From Micropterus salmoides (lineage: Eukaryota; Chordata; Actinopteri; Centrarchiformes; Centrarchidae): DNA of 64,000 nucleotides. Shown in pieces: positions 25,083 to 36,678 of this stretch. Below the pieces are notes generated by a model, which saw nothing but the letters and a program-made list of their open reading frames with translations, made no database searches and had not been told where the DNA came from. Positions within the stretch are counted from its first letter, which is position 1; every line of letters starts with the position of its first letter. A program made the position numbers and the translations under genes. The stretch spans positions 18,593,697 through 18,657,696 of the forward strand of contig NW_024041373.1 in NCBI RefSeq assembly GCF_014851395.1, written 5' to 3'.

Positions 25083-25111
25083 GATTCTCAATTACTCTGT
25101 AATTGAGAATC
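25083..25111. repeat. Perfect 13-bp inverted repeat with 3-nt loop
   Basis: GATTCTCAATTAC, loop TCT, then GTAATTGAGAATC. Each arm contains a TCAATTA/TAATTGA homeodomain-like core. It is too short for a microRNA hairpin. It may be a paired binding site or chance. Confidence 0.8.
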
Positions 25112-28100
25112 AGACCAAGAGAGCTTTTCCCACACACACTGTTTAATTAAACTCTATAGTTGAAGACTAGAAACAAAAGTCATCAGGGAAAGGCAAACTA
25201 AGTCAGCCAAAAATCCTCATTGAGCAATGTATTAGAGTTGTATGAGTATAGCATGATGTGTCTGGTATTGCAAGAGTGCACTCAGTATTTATCAGCACTG
25301 TTGCATTAGCGAATAAATGGCTTTTCTCATTGTGAAGCACGTTGCAGGTTGCATGTTGCATGTTTAGCCTGACTATTGTGTTCCTTCAATGTATGCAAGA
25401 GTAGGAGAATGTTTTCACATAGCAGATGTTATCAATTAATATTCAAGGAGTCTTGTTTCACACACACATCCATCATTGTCCACAGGCAGGCACTTTGCTG
25501 AAGTCCCTATAGATTTATTGTCCTCATAAGCACCCTTGGGTCCAGTCAAAAACAATATGGTAATCATCAATTCTGTATTAGCATTTCAATGCGAAGAAAC
25601 ATATTTGAGTGGCTGCATTCATACCAGTATACACCATCTGCGGCCTTAAATAGAAGAAGCATCAAACCACAGACAAACAATCGGTCCATCAACAGACTCA
25701 CCGGCCAGTATAACAGAACATGAGGCAAATAAACCAACTGGGAGATGATACAAGCAAAGTGAACAGAGCTACTGTTCTCAAAGAATAGTCATAATTTTGC
25801 CAAACATCCATGACTCACAAAAAACAGCTTGCATGTCTCCAATATCTTATCTCATTGCTCATCTGGAAGAAACTTTGAAGCAATGATGACATGACATTGC
25901 ACAGTAATAGAAGTCACCATACATAAAAGATGAATTTATCTGTCTTAATGTATATGATAATGGGGCAAATGGGATGCCCTAAAAGAAATGGTTGTGCCAT
26001 CCTGCGATAGCAAGACTAAGATGCATGATTAATGTCTGTCAGAATAACGTACTCTCAGAAGTGTGCTAGGGACTGTTTAATACAGCCAGCTTGGCGACAC
26101 AACCTTCCCTGTGTTTGTGTGGAGGGCATATTATAAAGGAGAGCACAATAACTTCTTTTGTGATTAATTGGGTTAAAAACTTGACAAAGTTTGACAAAAA
26201 GTTGACAAACATGGCATTACCTAAAGGACAAAAAATCAAAATAATAATTTTATCAGAACAGTATTATACAAGTAGTACAAAATGGTACTGTTACTAATAA
26301 GTATATATTGATTTTTTTGCCTCTGAATAATGACAACTCAAAACATTAATCATGGTTTACTGCAGCTGATATGTGCTACAAGATTAAACACGTTATTAAA
26401 ATATGGTATATCTGTCAAATCTTAGTTTATGCACAATCCATTACATTGCTGCCATTATATGCAATGTAATCATGCTATGGACTGCATTACCTGTTTAGAA
26501 TGTAGGGCTAATGTAAGTACTAAGTAATAACTAAGAAAGTGGCTTGTTTCCTGTTTTGAACTTCATTTCAATGAGATGGGTCTTTGTTCAGTCTTTGAAG
26601 AAAAGTGTCTTTGTGCCAATGAGAAATGCTATTAGTGTTAATCCATTACAAAAAATGATGTGAATACTTCTCAGGGTAGGTTATAAAAGGACTTTGATAT
26701 TACTACCATTGTTCTTGAGAGACCCTAGAGCTCCAGTACCACTAACACCTAGTTAGTGGTACTGGATTATTACTGGAAATTATATTAGTTTTTCAGTGAT
26801 ATTTCACTATTTGAACTACCAAAACAAAGAACAAACATTACAATAAGTAGCATTTGAATGTTCCATTAACATACTGAAACTGAAAGTATGTTTACCTGAG
26901 TTTGCTTTACTTTAACCTTCAGTTAGTGATGAGTTTAAGCCCAGCAGCTAAAACACCAACCCACTGCAACAACATCAGCACAGGCATCCAATAGCTTTCT
27001 CCACAATTGACTCAAATAGACTTAAATTGGAGTCATTTAGCTCTGTTTGGATGTCCAAGCACATGCCTGTCTCCAGGAGATGGCTTGAGGGGATTTTTAA
27101 GTCCATCTCCCATCCCCTATAACGATAAAAAGTAGGCTCAATCTTGCCGTAACTTAAAAAAAAACTAATTGAAGGGGAAGCTGTAATAAGAAGACTGGCA
27201 GATGGTGTAATCTATCCTGGTTGTCCAAATAAAAAAAGGTTAATAGCTTAAGTGTTTGGAGCTCTTAACAGGACAAAAAGTGACCTGCCATAAACCGTCT
27301 GGGGCAGCCCACTGCCTAACTTAATTTCCTGACTACTGATCAGGATGGGATTGGATCAACTTAACTTGATGTAGGTCAAGAGAATAGCACTCTGGAGCTA
27401 GTGGTGGGTCATACCGTTATTAGACGCCATCTATATGTATACGCCTTTATAGTTCAACAGCAGATGTTCTCATCCTATACAGTTATTGTTTTAAATTAGA
27501 CATCCTACATTATAAGGGACTACTTATTACTACTAAAACGTTGTTGCATGCCCTATTAGGCACACATTGATCGGTGTGTTAAGATTGGATAAAATTCAAC
27601 CATAAAACTTCAGTTCCCTTCATTCAGTGTTTTAATTACTATAGTTGTGTAAATTGGCCAAATATACAACAACAGGAATCACCAATCTGGGATATTCCTG
27701 CTCTTTCTTCGCCACCAGTGAGTCTGCAAAAAGCCCCTCACATAAAGGCTGACTGCAGTGGCCAGAATGAGTTTTCACACAGACAGAGAGAGACAGAGTG
27801 ATGATTTATTAGAGGAATGATGATGTCCTGCTAGACTTTAGCCCTTCTTTAGACTTCGCAGTAAGGAAAGAAAGAAGCTAGGAGGAAGACAGGGCAGGAG
27901 TGGGGAGGGGGTGGGGTGACTGAACAGAAGAGGCATGAGCCAGTGAAAGACACAAGGACGAAAACTCTCCATGTTCTGCAAAGCCCCACTCTGACATGGA
28001 CTTTCAAATTCTTCTGCCCTCACTATGCATGTAGCTGCATGAGCTAAACACATTTCCCATAAAGGTTAGACAGAAGTTGACCTTTAAAACAATTGTGAAC

Positions 28101-28479
28101 TTGTATAAACAGTATAGGATAAAAAAGAACACATTCAATGATAGCTAAATCAGAGAGATTAGATGCCATGAACAAGAGTTAGAACAAAGGTATTGTAAAA
28201 ATAAATGTTAGTACTTGTTTCACTTTAACTTAAACAAACTGTAAAATAGATATTTGGTTCTTAATGATTGACGAATCTCTCATCTGCTGTTGTTATTTGA
28301 TCTTTCTTGACAAATTTCATGATGACCAAATTGGTGGAAATGTTTTTGGCATACAGTAACTACTACTGATATTTACAAAATGAAAATAAAAAAAGTTCCT
28401 GCCCTTGTAAGCAATATCGCTCCCTTCTATTTCATAGTGTTGCGCTTAATAGGATTATGCAAGAAGGGCTGCGCGTGAT
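25112..28479. other. Non-coding stretch, no gene seen
   Basis: No recognisable exon, RNA gene or bounded repeat, apart from the hairpin at 26732-26766. Confidence 0.5.
26732..26766. repeat. Perfect 15-bp inverted repeat with 5-nt loop
   Basis: TCCAGTACCACTAAC, loop ACCTA, then the exact reverse complement. The short loop would favour a cruciform or RNA hairpin. Sequence outside the arms does not keep pairing, so a microRNA precursor is unlikely. Confidence 0.82.
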
Positions 28480-28760
28480 GGAGAAGAGGGGAGACGTCTC
28501 TGATTTACAAGCCTGACAGGAACAATTAGGAGGGCACGCTCAGTGGGCTATTACTCAACACAGACTAAATGAAAAGCCTGCCTTTCAGTTACATCAATGC
28601 ATCCATGAGAGGGTTAGGGTTAGTGGAACTGTAGCTGAAAAGAGATACCCTTTATTTCCAACCAGGGAGCCTATTAAAAGCTGAAATAGCCTCTGCATTT
28701 TTATTTTGCATGATAAAGTCGAGCATTTTTTGGCACAGACAGGACCACTGATCTTTTTCC
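28480..28760. promoter_or_regulatory. Candidate conserved non-coding element
   Basis: A dense, non-repetitive block containing GAACAATTAGGAGGGC (SOX-type ACAAT plus TTAG), GGGCTATTACTCAAC and TTTTGCATGATAAAG (an octamer-like core). The texture matches conserved regulatory DNA in vertebrate introns; conservation is untested. Confidence 0.3.
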
Positions 28761-28949
28761 CTTGTCTGCTATTGTGATGGCGTACTCTTAAAACTTACAG
28801 AATACATGATCCAACATACTACAAATGCTGCATGTTATGTTATGTTGACTGGGTGTTATTGCCATGCGGTACAGTACACTACAACTGGTGGGATGATACA
28901 TAATATGACGGTGTACAGGACTGTCGTTATCTGTTACCCAGAGTCTGTA

Positions 28950-30190
28950 GCTAAATCAACATTATGTAAGATTCGATGGGATTCAGCACCCCTACCGTTT
29001 AGTAGGGGCGTGTAATTCACCACCGTTGTAAATAAGTGCATCTGTGCACGTGCATTTGTTCTGATTACATTACTTATGATCAAAAGGCAAGTCCAAAACT
29101 TTGCTAACACAGTCAAACATCAAGCGAGTGCCACAACTTAAGACATTGCAAGATTACTTTCTAGTCAAACAGAAAGAAGGCCAGCTCGGAGTCTGTTTGC
29201 AGTCTTTTATTTCTCAAAGCTCTCACCGACGTCTGGAAGCCTCTTGCAATGGTCACTCTCTTTTTCTCTTCTTAGCTCTGTCAGTGTCCTCTTTGGTCTC
29301 TTTGTCCCTGCCATTAGCTAACATTATGTCCATAGAGCCTGCTGTGCCCTGTTATGTTGCCCAATCGCCCAGGACTGGCTCGACACCGGCGCTGCACCAT
29401 AATGTTGCTTGAAACTTGGGCAGGAAGCTAGCCAACAAAGCTAGACAGCAACTTTTTTATATAGAGTCTATGAAACCAACCCAAGAGCACTAACAATAAC
29501 GTTCTAGTCTGATTGTGTTATCTCATAAGTTTGCTAACATCAAACTGGAGAATGAGAAGCAAGTCAGTTGTCAGGTAACAGTCATTGGACTGACATTATC
29601 TATTTTGTTAGTTATGTGACATTTAATAAAGCATAACGTTATTACAGTGCAGTGATGTTGTTCTATAGTTTTGACACAGACTACCGTTTAGTCCTACTAG
29701 TGTTTACAGCTAACAGCTGATCAGAGTTGTTCTGGGTCCGCTCCACTTCAGTACCCTGACAGGGTTCTACCGGGAGTCTAATTACCTCCAAGGTCGTCTC
29801 CTCTCCAAAACAAACGGACTCTGTCATGAAATTATTAAAATACAGCCATATAGCGGCGTTAGCATTAGCCCTGTGGTGTGTTTACAGCTAACAGCTTATC
29901 TGGGTCCGCCAGAGAACGCAACGCAACTTTTCCTTTTTATTTATCAACAGAGTCGTGCTGTTGTTTCACAGCTCTTGAATGGTGAACAACCTGGCAGTGT
30001 TTGAGAGCGATGTGCTCATGTTTGTGTCTCTCTGTCTGCAGAATCCAGATCCTGATGTGGCCCATTCTGCGTCCAGACCTGCCAAACGGCTGCGTTTGTA
30101 TTATGTGTTTATTTCTTTATTCCTCTCTCTGTGCCGGAGTTGGTGGCTTTATTGAGATTATTATTAAATTGGTTAAATTTTAATAAGAGT
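28950..30190. other. CpG-bearing patch, probably transposon-derived
   Basis: Base composition changes: CpG dinucleotides become frequent (ATAGCGGCGTTAGC near 29851, GGTCCGCCAGAGAACGCAACG near 29904). An internal direct repeat, TGTTTACAGCTAACAGCT followed by TCTGGGTCCGC, occurs at about 29701-29740 and 29879-29909, the first copy with a 12-nt extra. A CTGTCTGCAG acceptor-like site (about 30032-30041) precedes a short frame and an AT-rich tail ending in TTTAATAAGAG. The block may be a decayed element with an intron-containing gene, or an unrecognised retrocopy. No terminal repeats were found and no protein family was recognised. Confidence 0.4.
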
Positions 30191-30306
30191 GTGTTTTATT
30201 CATCTAGTGTGTCAAGCTTATTACTTCAATATATTCCCAGCAAATCTGATATATAGATTTTACTCATAGATAGGGACATTAGGCTACTGTATGAATGAGC
30301 ACTTCA

Positions 30307-30319
30307 GAGATATAATGAT
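30307..30319. repeat. Target-site duplication, left copy
   Basis: GAGATATAATGAT, repeated exactly at 30624-30636 on the other side of the SINE. Confidence 0.9.
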
Positions 30320-30623
30320 CCATCCATCGTCAACCGCTTATCCTGTGTACAGGGTCGCGGGGGGGCTGGAGCCTATCCCAGCTGACATTGGGCGAAAGGC
30401 GGGGTACACCCTGGACAGGTCGCCAGTCCATCGCAGGGCCACACATAGACAGACAACCACTCACACTCACACCTAAGGACAATTTAGAGACACCAATTAA
30501 CCTAGCCTGCATGTCTTTGGATGGTGGGAGGAAGCCGGAGTACCCGGAGAGAACCCATGCGGACACGGGGAGAACATGCAAACTCCACACAGAAAGGCCG
30601 GGGCAACCGGGGTTTGAACCCAC
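30320..30623 (-). mobile_element. V-SINE, 5'-truncated, with intact target duplication
   Basis: Read on the minus strand, it starts in the T-arm/B-box part of a tRNA-like head (GGGTTCAAACCCCGG at about 30618-30605). It runs through the strongly conserved V-SINE central domain (TGTGGAGTTTGCATGTTCTC, then a CCTCCCACCATCCAAAGACATG stretch near 30520) and ends in a LINE-type tail finishing GACGATGGATGGATC. An exact 13-bp duplication (30307-30319 and 30624-30636) flanks it, proving insertion by target-primed reverse transcription. The A box and most of the tRNA head are missing, as expected from incomplete reverse transcription, so this copy should lack its own Pol III promoter. Confidence 0.85.
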
Positions 30624-30636
30624 GAGATATAATGAT
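30624..30636. repeat. Target-site duplication, right copy
   Basis: Exact match to 30307-30319. Confidence 0.9.
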
Positions 30637-31198
30637 AGTAATTATAATTATATATACGTATATATGCCTGGTCTGGTTGTATAGTCCGGAAAGATTGTGA
30701 AAATGGACGGATTTAGATGGTAAAGAAAGGTCAAGAGGTGAATTTGTTTGACTTTGTCAATTAAAGCAAGCCAGGCAGCCTTCCGTGTTTCAGAACTGTG
30801 CTGTTTTTTAATCGCCCACTAAAGGGTTGCAGCGCCGCAATACCAACCTAGTTCAAATGAACGAAATGATACAGAAAAAGATTAGTTCATTTTAATGAAC
30901 GAGATTTGATGAATCGAGTCTGTCAAAAGAGTGACTTATCCTATCATTAATCCTTGTCAGCCAACAAGTAAAAGGCAGTCTGATGATTTCTCTTGTCCAG
31001 TCTCCTGCTCGGTCACTCTCTCTCTTTCTTTTCCTTGCTTCCTCTGACAACGCCTTCTCCTGTCTCGTTACAGCCTCTGCCATGATATCCATACTGACAA
31101 TACCGAGCTAGCTTCTTCCAACGAACTTAACATTGTCCGTTATATACTTTTGCTTCTTTTTACAGCTTACTTGCTGAAGAGTTCTGTTGTTGAGTGAC

Positions 31199-32238
31199 TA
31201 GGGTTGCCACCTTCAGTACAGAAAAATAAGGGAGCAGGGGGTGACACCCCTCAGGGGCCCAGCAACCACAGGCCCAATGGTGTGCCAGTAGTGGTATATC
31301 ATAACTTTAAACATGTTTTCAGGAAAGTATTAAGATTGATGACAATGGACATTATAATAAGCTATCTGCTATTGAAATCTGTGTGAACAGACGCACTCAG
31401 TCTCTCTCTATATCAACTCAACAGAATACACAGAATACACACTGTTGTTGCTGTCACTTTGTTGGTCATTCTGGAAAATATAATTTCCACATAACCAGTG
31501 GATGGACAGGATGAGAAATTGCTAATGAACTTGAGTAATTGTAAAGGGTGGTGTGAACACAGGTTTTGGCTAAAATATTTGTCATTGTTTGGAGTAATAC
31601 CATCCAAACAATGAAACCACACATAAATAACCTATCTAAATTTAATTTAACACCATTTTTATGAATGGTCAGTAAATATATTTAGGTTTTTATTTAGCCT
31701 ATTGTTAATTCTGTGGTGCTGAAGGATGCAATTCTATAGATTGGTTAAGCATAACACATAGTTTTTTATATTCTTCACATAGGCACTATATTTTGATAAT
31801 TAAATGTGTATTAAATAGCTCTTATCTCTTATTAAATTAATGCTTATGTATCTGACTGTATACCTCGACCTTAAAAAACAAATCATGCCATAATGTAGAC
31901 ATGTGATTTATTTACGTTGTAGCAATATTTCTTAACAAATAAGCAGCATGTGAAATCCAGTGTAATCAATCAGAAAATGAATAAGTTTTATTAAGTCTTT
32001 ACACTGCCACTATGCACCACACAGAACACTGGCCGACAAATCGTGCAGTTTGGCTTTATACCCATCAAGTAGGGCTATTTGGTTTCTCCCACTCTCGTCA
32101 TCATCAGTACTTTTGCATCCACTTTCGTTTCAGAGGGGACGCGGGGGTTTCTCGACAAACCATGTCCCGTATTGATTCAATAGTTTAGTTCTCAAATACA
32201 GGACAATTCCGTATTTTAAGGGACGGGTAGCAACCCTA
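31199..32238. mobile_element. hAT-like transposon, 1.04 kb, degenerate
   Basis: Begins TAGGGTTGCCACC; the reverse complement of the right end reads TAGGGTTGCTACCC. Flanks are TGAGTGAC (31191-31198) and TGTGTAAC (32239-32246), an 8-bp duplication with two mismatches. This suggests an old hAT insertion. On the minus strand near the right end, a short frame at 32047-31991 reads CTICRPVFCVVHSG, reminiscent of the CxxC start of a BED-type zinc finger at the N terminus of hAT transposases. The frame is broken upstream and downstream, and the rest of the transposase is absent. Confidence 0.65.
31991..32047 (-). pseudogene. Possible BED-finger remnant of a hAT transposase
   Basis: Nineteen codons including the stop, beginning CTIC and followed by a hydrophobic VFCVVHSG, resemble the first zinc-binding loop of BED fingers. 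The likely in-frame upstream part (to about 32130) contains a TAG stop. Too short for a firm call. Confidence 0.25.
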
Positions 32239-32599
32239 TGTGTAACACCGTTGTCATGATGGATTAACTGCCCGTGATTCCAATGTAACATGTAACAACC
32301 AGAGTGGCAATGGCAGAAACGTCATTCTCTCTATTAGAAGTCACTGTACCTACAAAATGATTTTGAAGGTGTTATTTTAAGATTAATCCATTACAGTAAG
32401 GGAATACTTTTTCTGTGGATCAAAACCAGTGTGCTGAATAGACTGGACTTTAAAGTAAAATACTAAAATGCAATCAGAGGATACTACAGTTACAGAATAA
32501 TTATTAGTTTTATGATGATCCCACATCTGCATCTATTATTATCCTTTCTACACAGAATATTCTGCTGTTATTTACTTCTGCATGAGAAGTGCAGGTAAA

Positions 32600-32830
32600 T
32601 GAAAGTCTACAAACAGGACAGCACAGCATGAGGCAATTACAGCAGCTGCGGAATTTCTAGGCTGGCCTAATGGGTCACGTGTGAATGCAGCAACGAGGGA
32701 CTTCCAGCAATGCCCGTCCCCCATCTGCTGAATAAATGAAGAGATCTCTCCAAAAAGCACAATTTTCATTGACAGCTGATCAGGATAGTGGAGAAGGATG
32801 AATGTATATATATATTTGTGTGGGGATGGG
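32600..32830. promoter_or_regulatory. Candidate conserved non-coding element
   Basis: A block with CAGCAGCTGCGGAATTTC, TGGGTCACGTGTGAATGC (an E-box CACGTG) and TTGACAGCTGATCAGG, without repeat character. The 124-codon minus frame across it (32572-32946) has no recognisable domain. It looks like conserved regulatory DNA; untested. Confidence 0.33.
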
Positions 32831-34177
32831 GGTGGGGGTGTGACTGCTCGTTGAATGGTTGGAAAGTGGAGTAGCATACTGATCAATGTGACAACCAAAG
32901 CATGTACAAAGACCTGGGCATACTGATCAGGAATCTGCACAAACATTATTTTTTGTCACACTCTAAGTAGAGGAGAAAAAGGTTTAAGACTGTTTTTGTT
33001 TAATCCAACTCCCACATGCAGCTGCAGGCTTTTGGACTATTACCGCCTGCTCCTGCAAAAGCAGCATCCCATTCCCCCGATCACTGCTGCCCTCAAAAAA
33101 GTTTTCTGTTGAAAATCCGTCTCCTACATCTCACAAGATAAGGCATATGCAGCCTTTATGTATTTTTCTAATCTAAAGAAACTATACAGTAATTCAGTTA
33201 CTCTGATGTTTTACATGTCACCTGAACATGAACTTTTTTTCAAAAAAAACAAAAGAAAAAAAACAACCATTAACACATTAAAAATAGCTATAAAGCACTA
33301 ATGGCTTATGGTCCGTGTTGCTCATCTGGAAGGCTATCCCTAACAAGAGACAGATCCATTGACAGAGTTCATAAAAGAAGGATGTATTTAACATATTTTC
33401 TACTGTGTATTGAGGGGTCAGATTAGTATTTTCTAGGGGGGACAGGACCCCAAAAGAATGCGTAGTTACGCCCATGTCATCACAATCCAGGAAGTCACGG
33501 TGAATAGAGAAACAATGAGTTGTTTTTTGTGGAAGTCTGAACTTCAGAGTTCCAGTGGCAGTGTTATTGTTTACAGATCAGGGCACTGTTCCTGATCTGT
33601 AATCGTATTAAGTCAAGAGCATTTTGCAGTGTTTCTACATCCCAAAGCAATATACACTTGAAAATAATTTTGTCTATTTAACTGTCTGTAAGCTGTGCTA
33701 TATATGAAAAAAATTCATAACGCTACATGTTTTATTCAGTATTTTGTTTTGTTCAGTATGAAAACAGCTTAATTTGCAGTCACCAGCTATCAGCCTGCTG
33801 AAATTAATTCATGTTCCTGGTTGGAAGTCAGTTTAAGAATGTAAACTTTGATTGATTTACCTGTTCTTGAGGTAGATGTGACTCCTGAGCTCATATTCAA
33901 CCTAAAATGAAGCAGTGGCCATTCCTATAATTTTGATGAATGTGCATGTCATATATCTGTGTCGTAATTTCAATACTAAACCCATAAGTGTGTGGCAAAC
34001 TGCATACATGCTATAAATAAGGTGAAAAGTGAAGAAGAAAGTCATGTCAGTAACTAAAGAGATGAATATAATAGATAAGAAGGGGAGGAGGAGATGACAG
34101 AAACTGGTTGATGATTTGTTGCATTAATTTGGGTTAAGCCTTCATTATATTATTCATCATTTAATTAATATAGTAAT
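32831..34177. other. Non-coding stretch, no gene seen
   Basis: A-rich and T-rich sequence with no assignable feature. Short A-rich runs at about 33240-33265. Confidence 0.5.
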
Positions 34178-35466
34178 TTAAGGTGGCTACATGTAGTTTT
34201 TAGTAAAATTAAGCACTTTTTTTTATTGTGTATTTGTGAATGTGTTGTAACCTCACATAAAAATGAATCTGCCTGCCATCTGCCTGCTTTGTCAGGCACT
34301 ATGCTGCTATGTGAGAAATCCATTGGTTTTACTAGGCTGCGACAAAACCAAAGCTAACAAAATGGAGTCCACTAACACCAGAATATGACTGGCTTCCAGC
34401 ATGACACAGACTCCAATACAAACTCTGTGTAAATATACTGTAAATGAAATGAAAAAAAAGGTCAACATCAGAAAGGCGTTTGGTCATGAAGGGACCTCGG
34501 CTTTGTCTTCACAAACAACCCAGAGTTAGCTTTCATCCTATTAGACAGGTATGCTAACATTACTGCAAAGCATGTGAAATATATTGTGATTTTGTGTTTT
34601 AGTTGGCTCAAGTCATGACGTTAGCTTGCCAACTAACCCCGACCAGTTGTTAACGTTATCCGTTGCAAAATACTATAGTTGTAAAGCTTGCCACATTACT
34701 TAACCTGCTAAAGCTGCTTTCAGTCTCATGTCAAAGTGTTGATTTAACCTGCAAGAACTGATGTAACGGTACAAAGTAATGTGGAATGATTTGTTTCTAA
34801 AACCAGTGGTTTTGCAAGGCAGGGGCAGCCACCTAGATTGGCATGAATCTGACGTTGTTTGCTTTGTATTGATCAATTTAGATTTTATTGTCATTATGCC
34901 GAGACAGCTTTTTCACCGGTCTCAGTAGCCGAAAATTACGTGACCCACATAATATACATTAATGCAACATAATGGCGCAGGGCAACACCACAGTGGAAGA
35001 CCCAATCAGTAAGTTACAATAACGTTACTTACAGCAGCCTTAACTGTTATACTCAAGTGTGGCAACAATCTCATTTATAACATTCAGTCCAGCTCACTAT
35101 CCATTTTCATTATCATCCAATAAATTTAGCTATGCTGACATTGCTGAGCCTCTAGATACACAAATAGTTATTGAAAAGCCAGCAGGCAAGCTAATGCCAA
35201 CGTCTCATGTCGGCTAAATGCAGTCAGTGTAACGTTATTATGCAATGAGGATGGGTTCGTTAAATGTCAAGCTGATAAAAAATATTACTGCAACGTTGAA
35301 ATGGGAGTTTCAACGTTGCAGTAACGTTGGAGTCCATGTGTCGGTCTCTGTTTTGGCTCGCTCAGTAGTTCGAGGAAGAGCACAAGCACACCCTTGGAAA
35401 GGTAGTTATTGCAATCTGAAACCTTACCACTAGAGGCCACTGTAAACATACATATGGCCCCTTTAA
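34178..35466. mobile_element. TTAA-flanked non-autonomous element, copy B
   Basis: The left end is TTTAAGGTGGCTACATGTAG. The reverse complement of the right end reads TTTAAAGGGGCCATATGTATG. TTAA occurs at both edges (34178-34181 and 35463-35466). The body shares blocks with the 17422-17852 element (TGTCAAAGTGTTGAT, CCTGCAAGAA, GTTAACGTTAT). AACGTT occurs many times inside, including in the long hairpin at 35285-35324. No transposase. Two short frames on opposite strands near 35245-35473 are accidental. Confidence 0.62.
35285..35324. repeat. Perfect 17-bp inverted repeat with 6-nt loop
   Basis: TTACTGCAACGTTGAAA, loop TGGGAG, then the exact reverse complement. It lies near the right end of the TTAA-flanked element and is followed directly by a further TAACGTTGG. 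Confidence 0.88.
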
Positions 35467-36678
35467 ACATCATCCCTCATTTTACAACTAACATAATGTA
35501 ATGAAGTACATCAGTGTTCATGATAAAAGCATGGATTAAAAGATTAACATATAATAATTTGCGTTTAAGAGGAGGCATAAACAATGTTTTAATAAACTTT
35601 TTAATGTTTTCTTACCATTTAAGGATTTTTCACATATTTTGGTGATGAAATGACTAGTAGGTACAAAAAGCTTTATCATCGTTGGCAAACGACAAGGAAG
35701 GAAAGTCTACCCATCCATTCAAAATACAGAGAGGAAATTATGCCAATCAGTTCTTTTATGTCGTATCAGTATGGAAGGTCATCCAAGTCCTTCATGTCAC
35801 ACTATACGAAAGCTACTAAGTGGATATCCCTTACCATTACCTACAATGAAGACAAGCATTGTTAATAAAAGGGCCAGTTAATAGGAAGCACTGACCTTTG
35901 CTGTGCTGTACACAGATACAAGCCACCAGCTAAGCTGAGCAATTATCTTGTTTGTAGTCCAACGTCATCTTTCTTTCCTCAGTGCCATTCAGTAACAAAC
36001 AATCAAAATCCCTGCGTGGCATATAGACTAACGTTTTTCGTAAAGCTAGAGTATACATTTAATAATTGATCAGTTGCTTTTGTTTTTTGTTTAATTTGAA
36101 TTGCATATTTAAAATATATATGTGCCATCATTGTCATTGTATTGAGGCAACCAGCTTTCCGAAACACCAAAGCAGTATTCAGCTAAAATAGAGCGAGACC
36201 AACTATCTGGATCTGCATGCACAATGATCATCTTCACAGATTAGAAAGATATTTTTGCCACCGACCCGAGTTTTCAAAAAGAATGCCCTCGGGTGTCATG
36301 TATACAGTAGCACAAAAGTTCTTGTTCATTTTGTTTTCAACAATGGAACATCCATTTTTAATTCATGATGTTTAAACTCTCAGATTACCATCATTACCAT
36401 ACATCTTTCATTGTTATTCACTGGAATGAACATCCACAAAGTGTGTGTTTGTAAACTGCAGCACATAATTAACTCTTCCAAATAAATCAATGTTATCAAC
36501 TTTTTTTAGGAAAGTTGTCCACTAAATGATATGTTATGCCTTTCCTATATCCATGTTACACACACTCATCTCCTTGAGGCTGAAGAGTGACACTATCAGT
36601 TTGACAGCAGAGATGCTATAATTGGACAACTTAGAATCTCTCCTCTGTTTGAACTTTCTGTAGTGAAGCCATCATTGC
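35467..36678. other. Non-coding stretch between two transposons, no gene seen
   Basis: About 1.2 kb with a 71-codon frame (35650-35865) that has no recognisable family. Otherwise AT-rich and featureless. Confidence 0.5.

Noticed and set aside
26732..26766. microRNA precursor
   Set aside because: Pairing ends after 15 bp; a precursor needs roughly 25-35 paired bases in the stem.
30001..30183. 60-codon plus frame as a gene end
   Set aside because: It has an acceptor-like site and AT-rich tail, but no recognisable peptide. Kept only as part of the CpG-bearing patch.
30605..30618. tRNA gene (B-box GGTTCAAACCC on the minus strand)
   Set aside because: Only the T-arm part is present, fused to a V-SINE body and abutting a target duplication; there is no A box or acceptor stem.
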